This document shows, piece by piece, positions 18,444 to 30,400 of a stretch of DNA of 64,000 nt. The stretch's first letter is position 1, and every line of letters starts with the position of its first letter. Source of the stretch: Poteriospumella lacustris. Taxonomy: Eukaryota > Sar > Chrysophyceae > Chromulinales > Dinobryaceae. A model generated the notes under the pieces. The model did not search any database and was not told the origin of the DNA. It saw nothing but the letters and a program-made list of their open reading frames with translations. The DNA lies in contig SMOI01000044.1 in assembly GCA_008000375.1 (NCBI GenBank), forward strand, positions 62,001 through 126,000, given 5' to 3'. The position numbers and the translations under genes are program-made.

Positions 18444-21400
18444 ATGACATCAGGCGGAGGTGAGTTGCTTCATACTTTCATTCAACGTCCTTCCCGGGTG
18501 TAGGTTTGGGAAGAGCTGTCAAGGAGCTTTCTTGGATTTTCTGGCGAAGCTGCAAGATCTGGAGACTTCACTTCGAAAATTTGACCTTGAAGCGATTCTT
18601 GAACTTGATAACTTTTTAGTGTCTTCTTTTACCTGGCATTTCAGTTGGCTCTATTTTGTCATGATTCCATCATATGTTTGGACAATTATTGAGCTGTACC
18701 TCACGGGAGTTATCCATGTTCTGACAGCGGTTTGCAACCCATTTGCATTGTTTGGGTCCAATATCCCGAGTTGCGACCCTCTTCAATTGTCAATATTGCT
18801 CGGTAGCTATTACCTCCGCAATGCATATGATTCTGTTGCGCTTAAAATCAACAAATTGCAGTTTTCATTTGGAGTCGAGTTCTCTTTATCGACATACACC
18901 TTCACAATCGCGTTCCCCTACTTTTGTGTATGCGCGACGTTGGCGAACTCATGTGTTCTCTTTTGGAAGAAAGCCGCTCAATCAATCGTAAACAAGGAAA
19001 ATCCAAAGGTTGAAAAGAGTTCCGGCGAAGGTAGTGGAGGGATGATGACTCACATCAGCAAACTACTCAGTTTCCTGCCGACGATTCGTTTGCGGATTGA
19101 TCGATTTGATGGTGAAATAATCAGTCACGATCTGGCCTTTACACTGAAAGGTTTGGAAATAGAGGTCAATCCGCAGTCAGGTGTCGCAGCAAAGATAAGA
19201 GTCGGCGAATTGCAGTTGCACGATACCAGAAACCATTCTTTGATTGTCGCCTTATCTGTTCTCATTGTCAAAGCGCAATTCGGAGGTGAAAATTCATTTG
19301 ATGTGTCGTTGAACAGTGCGAACGTGAACATCAATGGGCTGTGTGAATCGAGTGTGGTCGAATGCCTGTATTTGGCTGCTGCCGCACAGTCTTTCGGCCC
19401 GAAATGCCACCGGGCGATGTTCGCTGCTCGATGGCAAACTCTTGATCAACAGCTGCGAGAAATAGAGCAGATTAAGATTGACCGCCAAGTTAAATGGCGG
19501 GGCGATAACGTTGACGATGACCTGTTCTTCTACGATGCAGCAACGGTAGTGAGTGAGCTGTCAGCTGCACCGAATGTGATCGTCCGCGTGGGCTTGGTGG
19601 TTCTCGAGGCCAGCACTGGTAATCGATCCGAAGAAGATATATCAATCGAGAGCATCAAGTTTGAGTCAACGTCAACCATCCAACGATCTCCCGAATCATC
19701 AGTTCAATCTATTCGCACGACGATCGAAATAAGGCACATTTTCAATGGCACCGAGATCCACCCTCACGTCGACGAACTGCTGACGGTCGAGTCACAAGTG
19801 ACGAAAACCATCAATCATACGGCATCGTCACCTCTTCAAGTCAGTAGCAGCCATAACATTGCGTTAGGGGATTTGACGTTGGGTATCTCTGCAACGTTTC
19901 TCCGTGGTATCTTGACACTGCTGGACGATGTGAAGTTTTTGGGAGGCCGCAGAGGAGCAGCGTCTATTCCCGCTCGCCCTGCGGCAGCTTTGATGGAGCA
20001 TGACAGCCAAAGCGATCTGTCAACGGGAAGCATCAATATTTTGATCAAATCCGACGAGATGAATGGGCCCAACAATTTGCAACAAAACGTTCTCGTTCGT
20101 TTGGGGCACGTATCTAAGTACGCTACCGCCCACCGCTCATCCATCGTCTTGGAGAGTTTGCAAGTTTATCTGGGCAATTACGATGTGGATATTCAGTCCG
20201 TAGACGGCATGATGCTCTATGGTAATGCGATCATCGCTTTGAAGACCTTGACGATATCGCTTCCGAACGCGACCGATGGAGCACATTATCATCCGCGCTC
20301 CACGGACGTGACGTTTGCCGACTGGATTCAGACCGTGTACGAGAAGAAAGGCGCCAATTTGATCACCGAAGTGACCATCAAATCGATTGCGGTCAGTGTA
20401 TCACAGGCAGACATCGTCTCATTGGCGTTTCTATCGAAATCCATTTGCAAATATGGCACCGGAAACGCGTTGAATGTGTATTCCAGCTTGCGAGTCCACG
20501 CGTATCGCGTGGAGCCCAGTTGCAAGCGAACTACGGTGGTCACCATTGGTGACATCGTTGTCAATGTTGCCACCGAAAATCCTTTGCAGCGGTATCGCAT
20601 TCTACGCAACAAACAGCTGATCTTGAAGCTAGCGAGTATCGGAACGTGGTGGTCATCGACGTCGTTTCTGCTGTCCGACGATGTGGAAGTCATGTACACC
20701 GACGGAACCCGCGGAGGTAGCGACCGTCTTCTCGCCAAGATTTGGGCAGTAACGAAGGAGGATGGTCGGAAAGAAGCCATCGCCTTTACACAAACATCGT
20801 CGTTCGCTGAGCTGCACAGTCCGGCTCATTCCGCGACAGGTGTTGGCTTCCGCATGGTCACGACGTCCTTGCGCATCCCCAAGATATCGGTCGTCGTCGA
20901 CGTCGAAGACATCAAACCCCTTCTGGTCATCAAAGCGGCGTGCCAAACGTGTTATCCTGACGCGGAAAGCCGTGTTATTTCTCCTCGAGAGGCGCTGTAT
21001 CAGCCGCAGGTGCTCTTCGTGACCAAAACGCCATCGTCTGTCTTCCTGTTCGAGAACAAACAGCTCAAAGTGGATATGTATCACACGGCAGATCGTCTGC
21101 GATTGCCAGCCGTAGAATTGACGACCAGTTCCCTGGACATTGCTCAAGTGGACTTCGCGGGCTGCAGCAGCCAGTTGAGCATCGGCATAACCAACTTGCG
21201 GCTGTCCGAAATGTCGCACCCCAAGGTGCCGCACAAGGTGATTATCGACAGTGTCGAGCATGGTACGTTCACCAACAAGTTCTCTATGCATATTACGAGT
21301 GTCAAGGGAGAGAACGGCATCTTTGAGATGCAAGCGGAGCATGTGCGTGTGATGTATCTGCAGCGGGCAACGATGACACTGGTCACGTTCTTCCGCGACC

Positions 21401-24400
21401 ATTTCTTCGGTGCGATGGGCGAAGTGTCTGCGCATATTCCTCCGAAGCCATTGACGACGTTGATTGCCCCGGCCAAGGGCATGTATCGTGTGTGTATCGT
21501 GGTGCGTCGATCGGAATTCCATATGCCGTCCAGCAGTGCAGGCAGCGACTCGTTGGTGGTCTTCTTCCGGCGATTGGTGTTCTATCGCACGACGGACGAG
21601 TACGAAAAGAAGTTGCCCGCATATATCCGTGGTCCGTACCAGAGCCGCAAGCTGCTTCTCTCGGAGCTGCCTCAAGTTCGTAAGCTGATACAGAATCTAG
21701 CCGACCGCAAGCGATCGGCGGCCGTAGATCTCCATACGACCTGGAAACTGCCCGTGTACTTACACGAATTGATGTTTACCGCCGACGAGCCACCTGTTAG
21801 CGAGGGCTACCTCAAGCTGCAGCTGTACGAAGGATCCATTACCTCGTGGTGCAACAGCAACTTGATTTGCACGGCGATGGATGCCATGGCAACCATCAAG
21901 ATCAATCCGTCAATTCCAAATGCCGAAGAGCCGTACGAAACATTCGACGGTGACGCGTATTTGATGCCCGCGTATACGATGCGCAATACGATCGTTGTCG
22001 AGGTCTTTGCGGAGGAGATTGATTGGGTCATGGCCCAGGGCCAGTACTGGCTCATTGTCAATTCGATCCAGCAGAACTTCATGGAATGGAACTACCACAT
22101 CATCGACCCGTTCATCCTGCCGATCTTCAAGAAGGTCGAGTTGGGCGAGCGCATCTTCGGGAAGGACCCATTCAATCGCGCCTTGCCCATCGCGTCGTCC
22201 GTGCCGGTTCATATTCGCAAGGGCAGCATCATCGCGGCCGAGAACGACCAAGATTTCCTCAAGAACTTCTTAGCGTTCTTACCGGCCTTGGAGGCCTTCG
22301 ACGACTCGTTTCATCACAATTTCGATAAAGAAATCAAGACCACCGTCCCATCGGAAGCGCCTTTCCATCGCTTCCGTGATCCTCTGTTCTCTCGTTGGAC
22401 ACGCAGTGAAGCCAAGCGAGAGAAGCTGCGTGAATACCACCACGGCTTGGAGACGCCCTTCGCGTTGAAGTTTGAGAACTTGTTTCTCGACTTCTACCGC
22501 TTCCATTTCGGTGGTGGCAACGGCATTGAAGCCTCCGCGACGACGTTGGTCGCCCAGCAACAAGCTCGTTCGGAGTATGTGAATGAAGGTGTACGCGCAC
22601 AGACGGGTTCGTCGTTTGACGACACGGACATCCGCGATCTGGTACTGGCGCCTCGGCACTTGTCGGTGTTCCATTCGAAAGAGCCCCATCGATCAAAGTA
22701 TTCCGCCGCCGAGGCTCCATCGTCGACAGCAGCTGCCGCCACGGCGGCCGCCGCGACGGAGGATTCGACCAAAGAAGCAGCAGAAGCCGCTGCTCGACAC
22801 ATTCGCTACAGCCAACAAGGCGTCGCCAACGTGCGTCGCTGCTGTGTCTACGTCGACGACACCGTCGTGGCCGTCAACGTCACGACGATGCTGGCCATCG
22901 TCGATTTCTTCGTGATCCCCATCCAACTGACGAGTCAACGGAACTTGCAGCTCGTAGACCAACTGAACAAAGGCCCTTTCGACTATCGTGGCGGCTTGGA
23001 CGTGGAGGTGCACATGGACCGCAGCTACGTCTGCATCCCCGACCCCGTCAACGGCATCAACGCCTTGTGCTTCGACCTCAAAGTCGACTTTGCTCAGAGT
23101 TTACGGGGCTTCTTGAACGTTGGCCCCGGCTTGGCCCTGATGGATCTGGACATCGACATCAACAACATCTTCATGGCGCCGCTCAACGAAGTGAACGACA
23201 TCTTCATGAAGCCCCTCGTCGACCCCGTCAAATTCCGCTTCTTGAACGAGTACACGGTCCTTGCGCCGAAGGAAACCTTGGCGAAGCACCTCGACGCGTT
23301 GAATTCTTGGTCCACGTTCTCTTCGTGGGTCACGGAGTTACCGAACCGTTACGATCGGGCTTCAGGACAACGGATCATGCGGTTTTTCATCGAACCGTTG
23401 ATCAACCCCAACGACGACCTCGATGACGAAGGGAGCACGTTCTTAGGTCGCATCGAAGAGCCCAAGAGCAAAGTGATTCGCGGACAGTGCTCCATCAAAG
23501 ACTTGATGTTCATTCTCTCGGTCGTCAACGGCATTCGCAAGAGTTTGAAGCGTCGGCTGCAGAACCTGCCGAAGGGCGACATCTACCGCAACATCCTTTT
23601 GACCATCGACGACCTCAAGCACCAAATGTCCCTCGACGAGCAGTTGGTCTGCGTCCCATGGGCCTACGACCTGAACGTGGACGTCAAAGAAGTGCACGCG
23701 CAGCTGTCGAACTTCGACTTCCACGTGCGCAACAACACGTACAACGTGAACATCGGGCGCTTGAAGCTGGAGGACATCATCATCATCTACGCGCGTGGGC
23801 CGGATCACATGCACATGGCGACGGAGGTGCGCCTCGACGCCTGGACCTTCAACGACGACATGGACGACTGGGAGCCGTTCATCGAACCGATTCAGCTGCG
23901 CGCCATCGGTGCCACCGATTCCAGTCGCGGCATCGACGAGGCCAACGATCCCGACTCGGCGGAAGATGCGACGCCGAGCATTCGCATTGACGTGATCACC
24001 GACGGACTGGAAGTCAACTTGCAGCAGCAGGCGCTGACGTCGCTGATTCGCAAGGTGCGTCTGGGCGACGTCCTGACGACGTCGTCGAATCGGCTGCCGC
24101 CGTACATGATCATCAACGAGTTGGGCGTCCATTGCAAGTTCACCATCGGCATTCAAAGTACCATCGTCCTGGCGAGTGAAATCCACGCGGCGGCGTCGTA
24201 CCCCGTCGAAGTCAGTCGACTGGCGGACTCGTTGAACACGTTCAAGCGCCAGCGGGCGTATCAGACGTACGGGGACGACAACGGCGGCTTGTCGGACATG
24301 GACGTGCGCGAGTATTTCATTTGGATCTCGTTCCCGAACTTCAGCCACTCGTACGAGAGCAAGGCGGCGCTGTGCATCGACAAGGTGGGCGTGCATCCTT

Positions 24401-27400
24401 TCGAAATGCAAATGCTCAAAGGCGGCGGCAAGCGCGACTCGCAGGCGTTTCGTAAATCGGCGGATACCACCGTCGATTCGCAGGGAAACCCTGAGCCGAT
24501 GCGGTACGCGCAAGAGCTGCCGTACGCGATCTTGGACATGCGCATCAAAGAAGACGGCGTGCGAGAGTTGCATCTGCGCGGCTGGCTGTCGTTCAAGAAC
24601 ACGACGAGTCGGTTGATGCAAATCTCCCTGCGGCTGTACGGCTCCTGCTTCGATTCGTCGTTGGCGCCGGGCAAGGAATGGCACGCGCCGGTGCGCTACG
24701 CGAACCCCAAGGCGCAGCTGTTCATTCGCTTCGACCACAAATCGGATTGGATCGAAGCCCTGCCGTACTTGGGCATGATCATCGCCGGAGGCTCTTGGGG
24801 CTGCCCCACGAAGCTGCGTGCGCGTCTCTGCAAATGCTACCGCGAACACGACGATCCGGAGACGACGGAGGAGCCGAAGTGGCTGCTACTCGTGCGACCC
24901 GAAGCGAAGTCAACGAAGTCGATTGGGCTGGGCGCCTCGAACACGTCGGCGACGAAGGCGAGTAGTATCGTGGTGAAGTACCCCAACCGCGACAACAACA
25001 CGAAGACGAAGTTCGGCGTCGGCCAAATGATGGACGAGGGGCCCGACAGCTTCCAAATCGACGATACGCAGCTGGCGTCGGTCATCAGCGGCACCGTCAC
25101 CGGCTTCTCCGCCAGTTTCTTGTCGGTCGATCAGTCGCAGATCCGCCCCGTGTGCATCAATCTCCAAGCGCCGCTGCAGTTCTGCAGCTTCTTGCCGCAG
25201 CCGCTGCTGTACCGGTTGATCGACCAGGAGGGCACGTACTGTGCCTCGGGCATCCTCCTGCCGGGCCAAACGATCGACATCCACAACATCACGCAGATCT
25301 TCCAGCGGCGGCTGATGGTCAGCGTGCGCATGTTGAACTACGCGTGGAGCGAGTACGTCGTCGTCTTCGGCCGGTCGAATCCGTTCAGCAACGCGGAGAA
25401 GTCGTCGGAGCTGGTGCTGCAGTCGCTGTTGTTCCAGTCGCCGCACACGGGGAAGGAGTTTCTGCTGCCGCAGTTGAGTCTGACGATGGTGATCAAAGAG
25501 TTCTTCGTGCGCTTCACCTGCCAGGTGGTGCTCAGCAACTACACGGGCCAGGAGCTGCTCTTCGCGGAGAGCAGCAACCCGGAGCTGTACGTGCCGCTGG
25601 GCAGTGTCGCCAGTGTGCGCGATTACCTCGACGCCAATGTCCCCGCGAAGCGAAAGTCGCTGCACAGCCGCGCGTTCGTACGACGCAGCTACGTGAACTA
25701 CACGGCGGACAACTACGTCGACTCGGACGACGAGGAGGGCAGCCACGAGAGCGCGTCGGACGACGGACAGCACAGCGCGCACCGCGTCAGCGAAATCGCC
25801 TCCTCCTCGTCGGCGCCGCTGATGCCGCCGCCACCGTCGTTGACGGGTCGATTGTCGCCGACGCCGATGGGCGGCGGCGGCATGTTCGCGGAGCCCGGCA
25901 CCAACAGCCGTTTCAAGCAAATCATGAACCTGAAGATCCACCTGCCGCAGGACCACCAAAAGGTCATCGAGGTCGTCGCGTCCTCGTCGTGGACCCTCGA
26001 CGACCTCTTCATGGACATCAAACACCGCGTGGACAACCACGGCCTCGATCTCTTCGCGAGCGACTTCAAGTTCTTCCCCTGGATCATCGACGAGAAGACC
26101 GTCACGGCCAAGAACATCCAGGCGGTCGAGGACGGCGAAGACGACGTCAAGGCCGCCGCGCAGGTGCGGCCCATCTCGCAGAACATCAACATCGGCAACG
26201 AGATGCCGCTGAGCATGCGCTTCGATCTCGTCATGGTCCTGAACAACGAGCCCTGGAACATGCGCACGCCGTTGGCCGCGCTGAACACCTTCGAGATGCT
26301 GCTCTGCCACGACGCAGAGGTGTCCATCTATCGCCAGGTGGCGTCGATTCGCGGCGAATCCATCTCGAAGGAGGGTATCAAGGCGTTCTTCGGGAAGACG
26401 CGGTACGTCTACAAGGCGCAGATCGCGCGTGTCACGGGGGAGATCCCGTTCAAACCGTACCGCATGCTGGGCAACCCGTTGCTGAGCATCTCGGTGCCGA
26501 CGGAGACGGATTGGAGCGCTGGCGTGGACGTGATCAAGGGCGAGTTCGACATGGGCGAGATGGTGATCACGCTGGCCAACAAGCGGGTCACCGACACGCC
26601 CTACAACCCCATGTACGAGTTCGGCGTCCATCTCGAGCGAGGCACGGGCTTCATGCAGCAGTCGACGGTGGCGACGGTCGTGCCGAAGCACATTTTGGTG
26701 TCGCGGCTGTCGTACCCCATCGACATCCGCCAGTTGGACTTCGACTACGCGCCCAGCATCGTCTTCCTGGAGCCCAACAGCTCGTGCAACTTCCACTACC
26801 CCAACCGCACGCGGCCCCGTCAGTTGCAAGTGAAGCGCAGTCCGATCGCGGCCTTCCACCGCGAAGACGCCGACGACTCCCCGCCGCAGTCGCAGCGCAA
26901 GCAGGAGCAGCAGCAGCAGCAAGCGCCGCGTCCGTCGGAGGAGGATCTGCTGGCGATGGAGACGTGGGTGGGCGAGATCGACGTGAACAAACTCGGCATC
27001 GTCTTCGTGCGTCTGCGCCACCCCCTCGCGATCATCAAAGTCGAGACGGAGGTCGTCGGTGGATCGCTGGTGTCGACGTTCTCCGAGCAGAGCCTCATCT
27101 GGCCGCCGTACCGCATCGACAACAAATCGAACGCGTCGGTGCGGTTCCGTGAAGAGGCCGCGCCCATGTCGAATACGGCGGCAGCGGCAGCGGCCGCGGC
27201 GGATTTGCTGTCGAATTTGCTGCCGGAGCAGGCGCGCGTGATGATGGAGGAGTCGATGAGCATGCGCGAGGGCGCGCTGTCGTCGGCGAGTGCGAGGGAA
27301 ATGTCGCGGACGATGTCGGCGAGTGGAGCGATGCAGCCGTCGGCGGGTGCGGGGGCGGCGGCGGCGCCATCGTCGTCGTCGACTTCGCCCGTCCGGCCTG

Positions 27401-30400
27401 CCGCCAGTGTCGCGGCGGTGTCTTCGACCGCGGCGTTGAACGCGGCGATGCAATGGGACGACATCGAAGCGAAGGGCAGTTTCCCGTACACGTGGGACCA
27501 TCCGTTCTCGGGCAACCGCACGATTCGCCTGGAGGTGTCCGCGGCGGGTCAGACGGCGACGAAACTGGTCAAACTCGACGACGACATCAAAGACCTCACC
27601 GTGACGCTGAAGAAGAAAGTGCCCAACCTCGGCAACCCGCTCGCCGAGGGCTATTTGACGCGCTGCGAACCCAACAACGACCGGGAAGTCTACTGCATCC
27701 TCCGGCCCGACATCTTGTACGTCTACGAGAAGGACGAACTCGACCCCAGCAAACACGAGCTGCTCGACGTCATCAACCTCTCGAAGATCAAGAAAAGCGG
27801 CAAGTTCCTCCTCGGCGCCATCGCCCGCATGACGCCGGACAAAGGCGGCAAGGACTTTCTGTCGAACACGTTCACCGACTTCTTCTCGAACATCTCGTCG
27901 ACGGTGAACTTCATTCGCCAGAAGACGAAGATGAAGTTCGATTTGAACTACCTGCGCACGTTGATGCTGACGCTGGGCGACCACCTGGGCTACTTCACGT
28001 CCTACGCGTTGGACAAGGTCGCCACCACCCGTCGTCGCACGTACAGCGATGAACACGACATCGGTTTGCCGTTGAGCCACGCGAGTCGCTCGGCGAACGT
28101 GAGCACGGAGAGTTTGGACGAGTTGTCGTCGCACAGTGGCTCGCTGCCCGGGCTGGCGGTCGAGGACAACAGCGACCAGGCGTCGACCACCAACGGCGGC
28201 GGCAGCAGCAAGAATCTACGTCTGAAGGAGCTGCTGTCGGCGGGTGCGTCGTCGCAGGACCTGATGGACGAGCTGCAGAAGCACGTCGTGTACACGCACC
28301 AGGTGATCGATGCCATCTTGGCGAGCAACGACAAGTACACGCCCGAGAGCGCCAAGGAGCTCTGCGCGTGGCTGATCCTGCACGAGTACCTGATCCCGTA
28401 CAACCCCGAGGAGTGCATCCGCTCGTTCAGCTTCGACGGGTCGATGAGTGCGCGGCCGTCCGTCTTCGACGCGTCGTTTTTGACCGGCGACGTGACCGGC
28501 GGTCCGGCCACGGTGAACACCAACGGCGGCGGTGGCGGCGGCGGCGCGGCAGCCCCGATCATGCCCGGCATGGCGATGCCGACAGACACGCGGCCGACGC
28601 TGTCGGGCCCCAGCACCTCGACCTCCTCCGGCGCGACGACGTCATCGACCCGACCGACGGCGACGTTGCTGGGCATGGCGCGCGCGTCGAAGGCGATGCA
28701 GTACTACAACACGCTGCTGAACGACTGCGACAACATGGAGATGGTCTTCGTGCCGCCGCCGCTGAACCCGGAGATGCTCGAGCTGCAGATGAGTCTCCTT
28801 GACGACCGCGGACGGGCCACTGTCGCGAATACCGCGGCCAATGCCAGTGCCAGCAGTCGCGGAGCCCCCGACGAAGTCTTCGGCTTCACGCTCGCCGTCA
28901 ACGACAAGACGTTCTCGTTCAAATGCAGCAGCGGCGACGAGTTCCGCGGCTGGATGCAGTCGGCGCGGCTGGCGATCGAGCTGGGCTGGGTGGACTACAT
29001 GACGGGCCGCAAGCCGCTGACCGCGCCGAAGATCAGCGACTACCAGATCACGTACCATCTGAAGACACGCGCCGACGGCTCGACGAAGGTGCTGGAGATC
29101 ACCGAGGTCGGTGGCGGTCAAGACGAGCGCGGCAAGAAAATCGTGAAACGGGTGACGTCGACGCTCGTCGACGCGTTTTCCTTTCTGCCGGTTTTCCGAC
29201 GGGACAAGCGCGCGCTGCAGGCGTCGAATCTGGAAGAACTGAAAGAGAGCATCGACGCGGACCGCGCGCTGATCTCGGTCTACTTCAACGTGCGGTCGGT
29301 GTCGCTGTCGATCATCGACGCGGCGCCGTCCGAGGTGATGTACATCCGTCTGCAGGACGTCGTCATGAACGTCATTCGCTACCTGCGCGCGGTGCAGTTC
29401 ACCGTGACGGTGCGGCAGTTGCAGTTCGTCGACCAGCTGCTGAACCCGAGTTTCCCCGTGACGCTGTTTACGCGGAAGCTGAGCCCCGAGGAGGCGAAGA
29501 AGATCGTGTTGCCGGGCTTCGAGGACGGAGAGGTCTTCGGGTACCCGTCGCTGCACTTGCACCTGCAGCAGCGCTACTTCAAATCGGCGAAGAACAAGGC
29601 GGGTGCGGCTGCAGGCGCTGGCGGAGGAGGCGGAGGCGGAGGCGGCAACGCGAACGGTGCGGCCGGTGGCGGTGGTGGAGGCGGCAAGGCCAACGCGTCC
29701 GCCGAGACGCCGACGATCTCCCCGGCGAACACGTCCGAGTCGAAGCTTTGGTACTTCGACGTCTTCACCATTTGGCTGGCCCCGATGCACCTCGGCGTCG
29801 ACGAGGAGATCTTCGTGCGTCTGTTCCGCTTCATTCAATCGGTGCGCACGACGCTCGTCGAGCTGGAGGCCGGCGGGAAGACGCGGAAGGTGCACGAGGA
29901 CGCGGTGGGTTCGTCGAGTGCGGACTACCGCCTGTTGAGCACCGACCTCGACCGCCACGCGCTGCACGCCAACTACATGCAGCTGGTCGAGTCTGGACGC
30001 AGCCCCTACGCGCTCTTCGCGACGGAGACGAAGCGCGCGCTGAACATGTACTTCGGCCTGCTGCAGCTGTACCCGCTGGAGGTGTCGATCAGCTTCCGCC
30101 CGTCGCCGGACGTGAAGCTGACCAACGCCGAGTACGCCATCGTGTCGATCATCGCGCAGCTGGACAACGCGAAGATCAAGTTGAACTCGCTGTTCGCCGA
30201 GAACGCCTTCGGCTCGACGGTCATCATCAAAGAGATCGTCGCGAAGCACTACCGCGCGGCCTTTTGGAAACAGTTTCGCAATTTGATCGGCGCGACGGAC
30301 ATCGTCGAGGGCAGCGTGGGCCTCGTGGCGAACTTGGGCACCGGCGTCTACGACTTGTTCAACGAGTCCGTGGAGGGGCTCAATCCCAACGAGAAGAAGT

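Noticed and set aside
18460-18662. GTG start for the giant ORF at 18460
   Set aside because: GTG initiation is not expected in a nuclear gene; position 18460 is the splice donor of a 16-nt first exon beginning at ATG 18444.
24910-28134. Minus-strand ORF of 1074 codons opposite the VPS13-like gene
   Set aside because: It is Arg/His/Val-rich with no domains and lies opposite a strong coding frame. High GC at third positions removes stops from the antisense frame. The same applies to long shadow ORFs at 28642-31059, 31060-32916, 52052-53479, 53558-54673 and 61481-63931.
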